Part shown: piece by piece, positions 45,638 through 57,944 of the stretch
Layout of the letters: each line of letters starts with the position of its first letter
Position numbering within the stretch: the first letter of the stretch is position 1
Origin: Callipepla californica brunnescens
Taxonomy: Eukaryota > Chordata > Aves > Galliformes > Odontophoridae
Length of the DNA stretch: 64,000 bases
NCBI GenBank assembly: GCA_023055505.1
Contig: JALIRH010000049.1
Location: 2,976,001-3,040,000, forward strand
Direction: 5' to 3'
Made by a program: the position numbers and the translations under genes
Notes under the pieces: generated by a model
Databases searched by the model: none
Seen by the model: the letters and a program-made list of their open reading frames with translations, nothing else
What the model was told of the DNA's origin: nothing

Positions 45638-48117
45638 CTACTCCGTGCACATCCTGCACAACCAGCGGCACAGCGCTGTGCCCCTGGGCCTGGCAGGCGG
45701 TGCGTCTTCCAGCACTCTGAGGATCAGCAGTGTCTGCAGCACCAGGCAGCGCACGGCCGGCTCGCCATCCTCCTCCACGCTCTGCAGGGCTGCGAGGAGC
45801 GGAGCGGAGATGCGTCAGTGCCCCGGAGAGGAGCTGCATCACCACCCCTGCCCCATGAGGCGCTTCTTAGGGAGGACTGCTCACCTTTGTGGATGTCCTG
45901 CACCTCCTGCGGGTTCTCACTGCTCAGCTGTCGCCCCAGGAGCCCTGCGCACACAGCACTGTCAGCACTCACCTGGCAACGCGGTGCCCAGGGGCGCCCA
46001 TGGCGACCCAGAGACATTCAGAATCCCCGTGCTATACCAGATGTGCCCCCATCATCCCCAGGGACCCACCCTATGGTGCCCCAGTGACCCCCAGAGACCT
46101 CACACGGCACCCCATGGACCCCCGTAATATCCCAACAACACCCAAGAACCCCCACGGTGCCCCGATGACCCCCAAAGGCACCAGTGGTGTCCCAGTGGCC
46201 AGCACATATCCGACACAATGCCACAATGACCCCATAAAGCTCCAGTGATCCGCGGGGTGCCCCAAAAACCCTCAAGGACCCCAATAGTTTCCCCACGAGC
46301 CCTTAGGGCTACTGCTGCCCCGTTGTGCACTGACCCCGCAGTGTTCAGCCACGGGTGAAAGAGGGAGGGGGACCCATTGGATCTGGGACTTACCCAAGAA
46401 GCGCACGGCCGCCTCCCGCACGGATGCCTGGGGGTTGTGCAGGTGCCCCACGCTCTGCTGCACATAGCGCTCTGCAGCACGGCCCGCCTTCTGGACCTGC
46501 AGAGAGCACCAGGGTAGAGGTGGCACTCACAAAGCGCTCCAACCACCCCCTTCTGCCATAGCTGTGGGGGTCCCACAGTGGGGGAAGTGGGGGTTGAGAG
46601 GTGGAGGTCTTTACCAGGCAGTCAGCAATTAGGCACATGTCCGCCATGCTGGCCAGGCGTCACAGTTGCTGCCAGCCCAGGAGCTCGGCAACGCAAGTCA
46701 GGGCTTTCTGAGCGACCTGGGGGGCAGTGACATGGGGGATCGTCAGCGGGAGAGCATGGGGGCCACCTGCTGCCCCCACCCTGGGGTGGCACTGCCGTCA
46801 GTACCGATCCACAGGGCCTGGGAGGACGGGGATGGATCTGGGAGGACTTCTCTAAACCTGGGGAGTGTCTGGGTGTGGGGGGGATATGGGGAGGACTGAA
46901 TGGGTGGGAAGGGGGGGATTGCTGGTGAGAGCTGGTGGCCCTAGAGGCCCTTGCCAGCCTTGGTGAGGCAGTGACCTCACGAGCCCACGAGCTGCCCCCA
47001 CCTTTGCCACTCTGGGGATCTACTCATTCATGTGGAAGAAGAGTGGCAGCAGACTTGTCTCCAGATGCGGCAGCAGCCGCCTCTTCCCCGGCAGCACCAG
47101 CAGCTGCGCAAAGAGCTCCATGGAGAGGCAGCGCACTTCAACGTTGTCCTGGGGGAGGATGGAGACACGGGGTTGGTGCTGAGCGATACACAATGGGGGA
47201 TTTGTCCGCTCCGTGCCGCCCCGAGCGCTTCACCTCATTGAAGCAGGACAGCAGGTGCACCGCCAGCTGGCTGAGCTCGTCTCGCAGGTGGCCAGGGTGC
47301 TGAGCCACGATGTTGTGCAGCAGCTATAGGGCCTGCAGCTTGACGTCGGCCCGCGTGTCCTGCAGCCACGTCAGCACGTCGGGCAGCAGCAGATGCATGC
47401 TCCTGGCGTTCAGGATGCACAGCCCACGCAGCGCCAGCTCCTGGCTCTGAGGATGCTCGCTGCGGATGTATTTCCTGAAGATGTTGCCAGGGCAGAAGTT
47501 CGTCCGGAACTCCTAGCAGCTCTGCATCTGCAATGCACAGCAGTGAGCGGGTGGCACAGTTGGAGGAGGCTGACGCATCCCCATCCCCTTGAAGGGACCC
47601 CCGGGCTGTCTCAAAACCTACTTCCATGTAGAACACCATTGCGGGGACCTCCCTCCAGTGCAGCTGGTGGTTCTGCAGCAGCATATGCACGTGGCTGAAG
47701 ATGGGGGTGCACTGGTGCCTGTAGTTCTTCACCATCAGCCTGTGGGGTGGGACAGGGCAGGGGGGTGAGCCCGGGCAGGGGTCTGACAGCACCAGATCCG
47801 TGCTGAGGGTCGACCAGAGCAGCCCATCCTGCCTCACAGTGTGGCTCTTCTAATCGCCCACTGCACCTCAGCACCCCCTGCACACACTCTGTATTGTCCC
47901 CTATTGCAGAAGGGCTGCACGTAGGGCAGCGTGTGCAGTGCAGTGTGGGGCAGTGTGTGGGAGGGCTGTGGGTCCGTACCTGGCGAGGGTGCGCAGGCCA
48001 TCCCTCCACGTGGCAGCGCCCAGCAGCTGCCCCCACAGCCCGTGTCTCTCCATGTAGTGCGCCAGGTGCTCCAGACCAGCGCACTGCAGCAAATTGTGCA
48101 GCACCTCCACCACAATC
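45638..48117 (-). pseudogene. MROH-like: Maestro heat-like repeat (MROH) family, truncated
   Basis: Eight minus-strand exons with consensus splice sites: 47980-48117, 47622-47739, 47234-47527, 47002-47148, 46615-46716, 46394-46496, 45885-45954 and 45638-45789. They encode the C-terminal HEAT-repeat part: GLEHLAHYMERHGLWGQLLG, FCPGNIFRKYIRSEHPQSQE, ELALRGLCILNARSMHLLLP, NPQASVREAAVRFLG, EPAVRCLVLQTLLILRVLED. The family is strongly expanded in birds; its role is poorly known, with mammalian relatives in germ cells. In-frame stops lie at 47513-47515 and 47324-47326 (exon 3), 47020-47022 (exon 4) and 46660-46662 (exon 5). The 5' part is cut off 78 bases upstream of the first visible exon by the ERV LTR at 48196. 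Splice sites are intact, so decay is recent. Confidence 0.85.
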
Positions 48118-48195
48118 CTGCACGGAAATGGGGCAGCACACGTTCAGGGGTCAGCGGGGGATTTGGGGTCAGCGAGGGTCGTGCCGCAGGGCCAG
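48118..48195. other. Truncated MROH intron next to ERV
   Basis: Remaining intron sequence up to the LTR; its last five bases GCCAG do not match AGGGG on the far side of the ERV. Confidence 0.6.
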
Positions 48196-48769
48196 TGTCA
48201 ACGGTTTACCGGGCTGGGTCAGCCCGGTACCGTGACGACCGGTGCAGGGGACCCACGGACCCACGCCCCAGGAAAGGGGAAGGAAAAAGGGAAAAGGGAA
48301 AAGGGAGATGGGCCTAGAAACAAAACAGCGGCAACGATCTGAGGAGGAAAGCTAATTTACTAAATAAGATATCAGAAAGCAAAATAACACAATATAATAC
48401 AATGTAATTGGAATTGAGGCTAATGAATCAAATAAAATGAGCAAGAGAGAGTGTCCGATAAACCGAAGGCCTTACGCTAACGCTGAAGGCGATACGGCAG
48501 CGAGCACCCACTGCTGAGTCGATCCCGAAGGAAAGAGAGTGTCCCGTGACCGCTGAGGGTTTTTCTCTGTTCCCTCTGAGCGGAAAACACGTAAAAATAC
48601 AAAGCATCGCAAAGTCCTCTGGGGAATGTAGTGCTTCTTCTCTTCTGAGACAGGTATACCTGGAATTATCAATGATCTATGGAGCTGGAGTATTAGCTCT
48701 TTAACTCTTAATGCAATACATGATGTTATGATGTGGAATACCAGTACCAAAAATCATAAATCCATGACA
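48196..48769 (-). repeat. 3' LTR, subfamily A
   Basis: 574 bases; reads TGTCATGG...GTTGACA on the minus strand. Confidence 0.94.
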
Positions 48770-48881
48770 TTCCACCCCTTATTCCACATCGCTACATCAT
48801 TCTTGATACATATAGAAAAACAATGATTAACATACATTAGATACACACACACACAACATATATACAAGTATATACATGGAA

Positions 48882-51800
48882 TTACTGACTGCACTCCCCC
48901 AACATCAAATTCCCTTGTGGTACACACTGAACATCCCCATTCTTCTGCATCACCCACCAAGTGGACCCAGGTCCCTGAGCAAAGACAGTTCCACGGAGAG
49001 GTTTGCCCTTCCCAGAAGCTGGAAGGACCCATACCGCTTTCCCCAACATGTTCTTTACATGTACTACAGGGACCTTATCTCCCTCTACAGTAGGTAGGGA
49101 GCTGGATTGGGCAGGACCATCACGATTGATGGATCCTCGAGTGTTGACCAACCAGGTGGCTTCGGCCAAATGCTTCTCCCAGTGCTTAAATGTTCCGCCA
49201 CACATTGCTTTCAACATGGTTTTTAGCAACCCATTGTATCTTTCAATTTTACCAGAAGCTGGTGCGTGATAGGGGATATGATAAATCCATTCAATGCCAT
49301 GATCTTTGGCCCAATTACTTACAAGAGAATTTTTGAAATGAGTCCCATTATCTGACTCAATTCTTTCTGGAGTGCCATGTCGCCATAGGACTTGCTTCTC
49401 GAGACCTAGAATGGTGTTTCGGGCGGTAGCATGGGGTACTGCATATGTTTCAAGCCACCCAGTGGTTGCTTCCACCATGGTGAGCACATAACGTTTACCA
49501 TTGCGAGATCGCGGCAAGGTGATATAATCAACTTGCCACGCCTCCCCATATTTCTACTTTTGCCATCGCCCTTCCCCCCAGAGAGGTTTCATCCGCTTGG
49601 CTTGTTTAATTGTGGCGCATGTATCACAGTCATGGATAACCTGTGCAATAGCGTCCATAGTTAAGTCCACCCCTCGGTCTCTAGCCCACTTATATGTTGC
49701 ATCTCTTCCTTGATGGCCCGAGGTCTCATGGGCCCATCAAGCTAAAAATAATTCACCTTTGTGTTGCCAGTCCAAGTCTACTTGAGCCATCTTAACTTTG
49801 TCAGCTCGATCTACCTGATGGTTATTCTGTTGTTCTTCAGTTGCCCGGCTCTTAGGAACATGAGCATCTACATGGCGCACCTTTACAACCATATTCTTTA
49901 CTCGGGCAGCAATATCTTTCCACAGTTCAGCAGCCCAAATAGGTTTACCCCTCCGTTGCCAGCCATTTTGTTCCCATTCCTGTAACCACCCCCATAAGGC
50001 ATTTGCCACAATCCATGAGTCAGTGTAAAGATAAAGCACTGGCCACCTCTCACGTTCAGCAATATCTAAGGCCAGTTGGACAGCCTTTACCTCTGCAAAT
50101 TGGCTTGACTCTCCTATTCCTTCAGTGGCCTCTGCAACTTGTCGCGTGGGGCTCCACACAGCAGATTTCCATCTGCGGTGCTTTCCCACAATGCGACACG
50201 ATCCATCTGTGAACAGGGCATATCTCTTCTCATCTTCTGGTAGTTCATTGTATGGCGGGGCCTCTTTAGCATGTGATACCTCCTCTGCAGGTGTTGTTCC
50301 AAACTTTTTACCTTCAGGCCAGTCCATGATCACTTCTAGGATTCCTGGATGACTGAGGTTTCCCATCCGAGCTCGCTGAGTAATCAGCGCAATCCACTTA
50401 CTCCAAGTGGCATAAGTAGCATGATGGGTGGAGGGAACTGTTCCTTTAAACATCCAGTTCAGTACTGGCAGTCGAGGTGCCAGAAGGAGCTGCGCTTCAG
50501 TACCAATTACATCAGAAGCAGCTCGAACCCCCTCGTATGCGGCTAAGATCTCCTTTTCAGTTGGAGTGTAGCGCTCCTCAGACCCCCTGTATGCTCGACT
50601 CCAGAAACCAAGGGGTCGGCCTCGGGTCTCTCCAGAAGCTCTTTGCCACAAACTCCAAGTGGGACCTTCCTTTCCAGCAGCAGTGTAGAGGATGTTCTTT
50701 ACACCCTGTCCCGTCCGCACTGGCCCCAGGGCCACGGCACGGGCTATCTCCTGCTTAATTTGCTCAAAAGCCTGCTGCTGCTCAGGGCCCCACACAAAAT
50801 CATTCTTCTTCCGCGTTACCCGAAAGAGAGGGCTCACAATGAGGCTGTAGTTTGGAACATGCATTCTCCAAAAGCCCACTACACCCAGAAAAGCTTGGGT
50901 CTCTGTCTTACTAGTGGGTGGAGACATAGCAATAATTTTGTCAATCACATCTGTTGGGATGTGACGACGTCCATCTTGCCACTTTATTCCTAGGAACTGA
51001 CTTTCCTGTTCAGGCCCTTTTACTTTGCTTCGCTTAATAGCGAAGCCAGCTCGCAGGAGGATCTGGATTACTCTCTCTCCTTTCTCGAAAGCTTCCCCTG
51101 CTGTATTGCCCCACACAATGATGTCATCAATGTATCGTAAGTGCTCAGGAGCACCGCCCTGTTCCAATGCAGTTTGGATCAACCCATGGCAAATGGTTGG
51201 GCTGTGCTTCCACCCCTGGGGCAAACGGTTCCAGGTGTACTGAACTCCCCTCCAGGTGAAAGCAAACTGTGGCCTGCATTCTGTGGCCAAGGGAATTGAA
51301 AAGAAGGGGTTAGCAATGTCAGTGGTGGCATACCACTTGGCTGCTTTTGACTCCAGTTCATACTGGTGTTGAAGCATGTCCGGCACAGCAGCACTCAGTG
51401 GAGGTGTGACTTCATTCAGGCCACGGTAATCTACCGTCAGCCTCCATTCTCCGTTGGCTTTACGCACTGGCCATATGGGGCTGTTAAACGGGGAGTGAGT
51501 TTTGCTGATCACTCCCTGGCTCTCTAGCTGACGAATCAGATTATGAATGGGGAGCAAGGAATCCCTATTAGTGCGGTACTGCCGTCTGTGCACCGTTTTT
51601 GTAGCAATTGGTTGCTCCTCCACTTGTAGCAACCCCACAACAGATGGATCTTCTGACAGGCCAGGTAAAACAGATAGTTGCTTAATGCTATCTGTGTCCA
51701 CAGTAGCTATTCCAAAAGCCCATCGATACCCCTTGGGATCCTTAAAGTGCCCCCTTCTGAGATAGTCTATACCAAGTATGCATGGGTCCCCCTGTCCGGC

Positions 51801-52061
51801 CACTATAAGATGCTTCTGCCAGTCTTTACCCGTGAGGCTTATTTCTGCCTCCAGCACAGACAATTCCTGAAAGCCCCCAGTCACTCCAGAGAGATGAATC
51901 AATTCTGCCCCTTTATAACTTGAAGGCATTAGAGTACATTGTGCACCAGTATCCACCAATGCCTCATATTTCTGTGGGTTTGATGTGCCAGGCCACCGAA
52001 TCCACACAGTCCAATACACTCTATTATCCCTCTCCCTCCTCTGGCTGAGGGCAGGGCCCCT
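48882..52061 (-). pseudogene. pol: ERV pol with two stops
   Basis: Same domain order as the plus-strand copy: LVDTGAQ protease, YIDDI RT box, FTDGSC and YTDSW RNase H, integrase with ESDNG and GKIERYN. It follows the gag UAG in frame. Two in-frame stops fall in the integrase N-terminal region: TGA at 49737-49739 (just before WAHETSG) and TAG at 49554-49556 (before KYGEAWQVDY). Two residues are deleted in the protease-RT linker (EEQPIAT). Confidence 0.93.
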
Positions 52062-53817
52062 CTATTCATTACCTGTAGTGACAGGAACAACTTCGCTGGT
52101 AGTTGCTCTGTGTTGTAATTCTCTCACCCGTGCTCGCAGTGCAGGGGTGGGTTTTTGATGCCATTCCTTCATATCTTCTCCATTTGCACGTAAGTAACTC
52201 CACAAAGCCGCGCGCGACATGAAGTTAGTAAAGTTAGTGTTGTCATTTGCTCGAGCAGGACGGCGTTTGCTTCTGATAGTTGCAACCGATTCAACCCTAT
52301 CAATCAGTTGGGATAATTTTCCCAGTATATCTTCCATTTGTCCTTCGAACTTTGATATGGCTGAAATGGACGCGTATGGTGGTGGAAATTTTTGTTCGAT
52401 GATTTGAAGTGTAAGAATTAGTTCAAAAACTGGGGGTTTTCTGTCTTGGTCCTCGTATCTGTTGAACGTTGTCACTAGTGTACCGGCGTACCTTTCTGGT
52501 GCTGACTTTGAAAGCTTCTGACATATTTCGGGTGTACTCCTTACTTTCTCTGGATCATGGTCCCGATTGTCAGGATCAAACGTGGGATCATACAGCATTT
52601 CCGCCACAGCTATTTGTTTCTCTCAAATACTGGATGCCTTCCTCAATAGTTTTCCATCTCTTCACTTTAGGTGCCAGGTCACTCTTGTAGGGATATCTTT
52701 CCCTCACAGCTACTAGCATTCGTTGCCAGAGGCTGGCGATTCCATCCATATACCTGCTGATTCCTCTGTTGACAGCCGGATCTCGGGCAATGTTTCCTAG
52801 TTGGCGAGCTTCGTTACTATCAAGGGACACACTGTTGGCCCCATTGTCCCAACACCGAAGCAACCAAGTGACAATACTCTCATCCGGACGTCGAACAAAC
52901 TCCTTTCTTGAGCCTTGGATCTCAGACATTTTCATGGGCCGACGAAACGTCGTAACTTTAACTTTCTCTTCACCTTCATCATCACTTTCTTCTCCATGTC
53001 TCTCACTTTTCTTTGTTGCCTTTCTCGATGGTGGGGGGGTTGTGGCCACCCCCTCACCTATATCTTCCTCTTCTTTCGGCACCTCTTCTTTGCGTTCTAG
53101 GCGCGAGGACACACGTTTCCATTTCTTGCCTTCCACAGGGGCAACGGACTTTGATACTAGTGCTTTCTTTGGCTGGTCAGGTGTGACCGGGAGGTTTTCC
53201 TCTTTGGTTTGGGCCTCAGTTTGGACACTCTCTCCCTTCACAATAGTATATAATCCTCGGGTAGCATAAGCCAAGCCCCAAATAAGCTGTTCCACCTCAG
53301 ATCTTTCTGAGCCGCAACACCCTTTACTCAGATACAGGCCTAGCTCCTCAGGATCCCGCAATTGTTTGGGAGAAAAATCCCATGACACCGGGTGTCCCCA
53401 TGCTTCTAATTTCTTTCCTAAAACTCTCCACTCTCCCTGCCATTCAACATTCTCTGTTTCTGGGAGAAGCTTCCTGCACATGATGTAAAGTGCTACTACA
53501 TGAAAGAGGACTAATATCCCAATTATTAACACCATCCCTAAGCTGTGATCTGGAAAATTCATAAAAAACTGAGAGGGGAACCTGGGTACCCATTCAAACA
53601 TCACATGGTTCGTTAATATGCTATCGTTTGTTCCATTAGCTGGGGTGCCCTGGTATCTGACAGGTGCCTCTATCATTGCTTTTAATTTGTCATATAGGGA
53701 CCAGAACCAATGGAACAGAATGGCAAAACTAACCAAGTTCCAGTACGTTTTGAGCATTAAGAGGGAAAAAACAATGAAATGCAGCCCCTTTAAGAACAGT
53801 TTAAAACGAGAGAGCAT
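52062..53817 (-). pseudogene. gag: ERV gag with two-segment membrane leader, one frameshift
   Basis: From ATG 53815-53817 to TAG 52062-52064. Hydrophobic segments at residues about 12-38 and 92-113 flank a loop with an Asn-Gly-Thr sequon at 61-63. Then a block shared with the ORF1 of the plus copy (PEELGLYLSKGCCGSERSE, IWGLAYATRG), a Lys/Glu-rich linker, and a capsid-like region (SEIQGSRKEFVRRPDESIVT, RYPYKSDLAPKVKRWKTIEE). The C-terminal part is basic but lacks a CCHC knuckle. A 4-base insertion near 52611, relative to the copy at 19131, shifts the frame. The Gag identity is by position and capsid-like composition; the leader is described from hydrophobicity only. Confidence 0.85.
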
Positions 53818-54007
53818 TTTTTTTCTTTACTATAACAAGTTAGCAGCACCCATAAAAGTTTACAAATATCCCAGAACAACTGGCAGTACGCCCAGACTTC
53901 AAGGTCGTGTTATGCCGTACAGTACCTGCAGTACAGATAAGCTTGCTAGCAAGAGACAGAGATTCACTCTAAAAGTATGTCTCTGCCCGGCTAAGGCAGC
54001 TCGTCGT

Positions 54008-54025
54008 GCCCCACGTTGGGCGCCA
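54008..54025 (-). promoter_or_regulatory. Primer binding site, tRNA-Lys1,2 type
   Basis: Same 18 bases as at 39732-39749. Confidence 0.9.
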
Positions 54026-54030
54026 AAAAA

Positions 54031-54605
54031 TGTCAACGGTTTACCGGGCTGGATCGGCCCGGTTCCGTGACAATCGGTGCGGGGGACCCACGGACCCACG
54101 CCCCAGGAAAGGGCAAGGAAAAAGGGAAAAGGGAAAAGGGAGATGGGCCTAGAAACAAAACAGCGGCAACGATCTGAGGAGGAAAGCTAATTTACTAAAT
54201 AAGATATCAGAAAGCAAAATAACACAATATAATACAATGTAATTGGAATTGAGGCTAATGAATCAAATAAAATGAGCAAGAGAGAGTGTCCGATAAACCG
54301 AAGGCCTTACGCTAACGCTGAAGGCGATACGGCAGCGAGCACCCACTGCTGAGTCGATCCCGAAGGAAAGAGAGTGTCCCGTGACCGCTGAGGGTTTTTA
54401 TCTGTTCCCTCTGAGCGGAAAACACATAAAAATATAAAGCATCGCAAAGTCCTCTGGGGAATGTAGTGCTTCTTCTCTTCTGAGACAGGTATACCTGGAA
54501 TTATCAATGATCTATGGAGCTGGAGTATTAGCTCTTTAACTCTTAATGCAATACATGATGTTATGATGTGGAATACCAGTACCAAAAAATCATAAAACCA
54601 TAACA
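54031..54605 (-). repeat. 5' LTR, subfamily A
   Basis: 575 bases, ending at the exact start of the inverted-repeat right arm (54606). Confidence 0.94.
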
Positions 54606-55016
54606 AGGGGAAAGGAAACTTAGCTGTTATATCGGTCATTGGCAGGGACTGATTTTGCTGAGGTGCTCAGATGTCATCGACATCTCAGTAATGTGGTATG
54701 TATATGTGCAAAGCTGCACATATGGAATTGACTGCTGACTGTATAAACCAATATAAACCAATTTTTCAGACAGATCTCAATACCTGCAAAGCACATGAAC
54801 AACCCCGCGCATTATTTTATTGTGTCCTCTCGGTGAGATAATGTCAGGGCCTGAGGACTCAAACCGCTCGGCCTGACCCACTTGGGTATCCTGGAGCTGA
54901 TCAGGCCCCTCCTCATACCAGGACCATCAGCTCCTGCTTTAGTGAGGCTGCAGCTAGGCTGGGCTCCAGCTCCACACAGTCCTGCCTGGCTATGGGGCCA
55001 CTGAGCTCACCCAGTG

Positions 55017-55165
55017 GACCAATTTCATAGATACATGAGGTTGGAAAGGACCTCCAAGATCATCTAGTCCAACCGTCCTCCCACCACCATCCCTACCCAC
55101 CAAGCTACTCAATCCAATCCCTTAGCACCTCATCTAAATGCTTCTTGAACAGCGCTAGGGATGGG
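55017..55165 (-). mobile_element. CR1 3' end fragment (right arm)
   Basis: Partner of 28245-28390. Confidence 0.9.
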
Positions 55166-55641
55166 CCCCTGTGGCTGCTTTGGTGCCCCTGGCTGCCCCG
55201 GTGCTGGCTAGGGTGATGGACCCCGGCCCTCCCCTTGTCCCCTAGAGAGCACCTATTGCTCCCAGCTCCTCTTCCCACAGGCCTTACAGCCGTACCTCAG
55301 CTTGTCTGCAAAGGCGTGCCGGTCTTCAAAAGCACTCAGACGCAACTCCAGGAGAATCCGCCTGAGGTGCAGACCAAGGGATGACGAACAGTTCAGCTTG
55401 CCATTGTGAGCGTTCACTGCTGGCATGCATTTGTTTTTGTTTTTTTCTTTTTTCTGTGCAGTAAACGCTTGTGAAAAAGCTGGTGTTTCTTGTGTGGCGT
55501 TAGGTATTTTATATCACTGTGTGTACGTAGGAGAGCGCAGTGATAAAGCACCGTTGGTCAGCAGCAGAGAGCACTGAGCTGTTGCAACACAGCAGCTGTG
55601 TACTCTGGGATGTCCTGCATATGCATGCAGACAACATATAC

Positions 55642-55884
55642 ATCCTTGTCAAGGGTTTGTGGGCCGGTTCAGCCCGGCCCCGCAACAACCGAGGAAGGAG
55701 ACCCACAGGCCCACACCCCGGACAGGGGGAAGGGGGAAAGGAAAAAAAGGAAATAAGCCCCAAAACAAAACAGCGGCAACGATCTGAGGGGGAAAAGCTA
55801 ATTTACTAAATAAGACATCAGGAAGTAAATAACACAATATAATGCAATACAATTTGGAATTAAGCCTAATTAATCAAACAAAAC

Positions 55885-55928
<44 letters not shown>

Positions 55929-56194
55929 GTGCCCGATAAACCGAAGGCCTTACGCTAACGCTGAAGGCGGACGGCAGCGAGCACCCACTCCTAAGTGATC
56001 CTAGAGGAAAGAGAGAGAACGTCCCGTGACCGCAGAGGGTTTTTATCTGTTCCCTCTGAGCGGAAAACACGTGAAAAAAAACAAAGCATTGCAAAGTCCT
56101 CTGGGGAATGTAGTTCTCCCTGACTCCCAATGCACTACATGATGCCATGATGTGGAATACCAGTACCAAAAAATCATAAAACCACGACAATCCT
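55642..56194 (-). mobile_element. Solo LTR-B with 5-bp target duplication
   Basis: LTR 55647-56189 (543 bases, minus orientation, subfamily B) flanked by ATCCT at 55642-55646 and 56190-56194. The left arm has the empty site with a single ATCCT (as AGGAT, 27764-27768). Internal ERV sequence was lost by LTR-LTR recombination. Confidence 0.95.
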
Positions 56195-57097
56195 ATACAG
56201 GATAACATGAAAAAAAAATATGTGCAATTGTGAAATATTAGCCAAACCACATGCCTTCAAAATAGGCGCATGGCAGCTCAACGGAGCAGCAGTTCCAACA
56301 AACAAGATGTTGGGGCCATTGCGTGGTTATCCTTCCTTCACTGTTTTACCACGGAACTGTTCTCTTTGTAACGCGTTCCTGGCACGTCACATTTACCGTC
56401 GTCTCATAACTCAGTGTCTTGCCTTCGTTTGGCAGAGGTAACGGTGCATCAAACACGAAGAAGTCAGAAATCGTGCAGGTTTTGGGATTTCTGATCCGGG
56501 TGTGCCAAACCTGGCATTCCCACTGAGCATTTTCCTGTCGTCAATTTCTGCCTAAGTAATAACTAGGTAATTCCTAAGAAGCGCCGAGTCGATCAGTGTG
56601 GCCTAAAAACAAAATCCCAAACATCCTAAAGCTGACTTTCCTTCTTCACAAGCCACGGTCGGTGAAGAAGGGAATGCTTTTAAGGACTGAGAAACGGCAT
56701 TTCAAAGTGTGAAAGAAAAGCGTGCCCTTAACGACAAGAACTGTTTCTCGCTTACCTAAAACCATAAGGCTCAGCTGCCCTCATGCATCACAGGATGACA
56801 AAGTGGGAGATGCAATGCTGCAAAGGACTGATTACAACTTAATTAGGCATCAAAAGGAGGGCTAAAAGTATTCAAGGAGGTGAAGGAGCTCTTCCGCACG
56901 TGTGAGATGGAAAGGATTCTTAATATGGCGACAGTAATCCCGTAAAGAGAATGACTTCTTCTTTTTCTCTAAGTGATGCAGAAAGATGAGGAGCGGTCCA
57001 CGCAAAGTTTGAAAGATTTGAGGGTTTTTTTTTTTTAAAGGATCGGGGCACCGAGGCCTGTCCGATTAATTGCTGGAGCAGGAAAACAAACCACCTC

Positions 57098-57429
57098 TGT
57101 AGGTCAAATAACCCCGAGGAAAGCACTCAAGGAAATGGTGCGAAAGGTGGTATATTTTCGGTAGGCTTTAAGTAGATGGTATACAAACAAATAGCAGAAG
57201 AGATTGGCTCACCTTGGTGATGGTTGAGGCTTGCCGATAACTCCACCAGGGAGGGATCTCCAACCAGAGATCCTTCCCCTCCGGTGGTGGTCAGCCCTTC
57301 AATGGGGTCTGGGAGAGGTGGAGTCAAACTGCACCCCTTCCAATCACACTCAGTTGTGCCCCTGCAGCTGACTCAGTGCCTCAGGTGATCCATCAGTGGT
57401 TCAGGCCGTGATTCAGCAGTTCCCATACA
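57098..57429 (-). repeat. Dispersed repeat E, probable solo LTR (right arm)
   Basis: Partner of 26530-26861. Confidence 0.7.
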
Positions 57430-57944
57430 TCCCTCCACCTTGGGCCTGAGAGATCTGAAGTTCAAAGTTCCATTGTGATTGAGTGCTTGTTCAGACTGGG
57501 CCCTTCTCACATCCAAATCCTATGATGAGACACATTGCCCACGTGGGACTTGGGCCTCGCAATATCTTGCACCCCACGCAGAGTGCTGCTGTTCCCTTGT
57601 CTCTCATTTGACATCACACAAACCTCGATCTCAATGCCCCAGGAAGGGCCCTGTGCCAGCATGAGGGACAGGATCTCCCCTCCATGGCTCCGGGGATCAG
57701 GGCATGGCCTTTCTGCTTCGTGAGACAAAGAAGGGATTTCTCAGCATCACAGCTACCATTACAGTTCTTTGTCAACCTGTAACCGTGGCTTCCAATGATC
57801 TGCTCCAGCAAGTCCCTGGCGCTAACGAAGCACGGAGCTGGGCCGGCCTTGCGACGGCAGCTATCCGTGGGAGAACAGAAATCTCACGGCCAGTGGTTCG
57901 TAATGCTTTCATAATTGACCTGGGTGCGGGACCTGAAGGCACGC

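Larger units (their letters stand above)
48196..54605 (-). mobile_element. Class III ERV, subfamily A, full length, defective
   Basis: 3' LTR 48196-48769, pol 48882-52061, gag 52062-53817, primer site 54008-54025, 5' LTR 54031-54605, all minus strand. No env. It is the best copy for the complete gag of this family. Flanking five-base sequences (GCCAG left, AGGGG right) differ, so the two flanks do not come from one insertion site. Left flank is an MROH intron; right flank is the start of the inverted-repeat right arm. Confidence 0.94.

Noticed and set aside
46018..46296. Open frames in the MROH region read as separate genes (for example 46018-46296, 45494-46087)
   Set aside because: They span introns or the opposite strand of the MROH exons; splice-consistent exons explain the coding signal.
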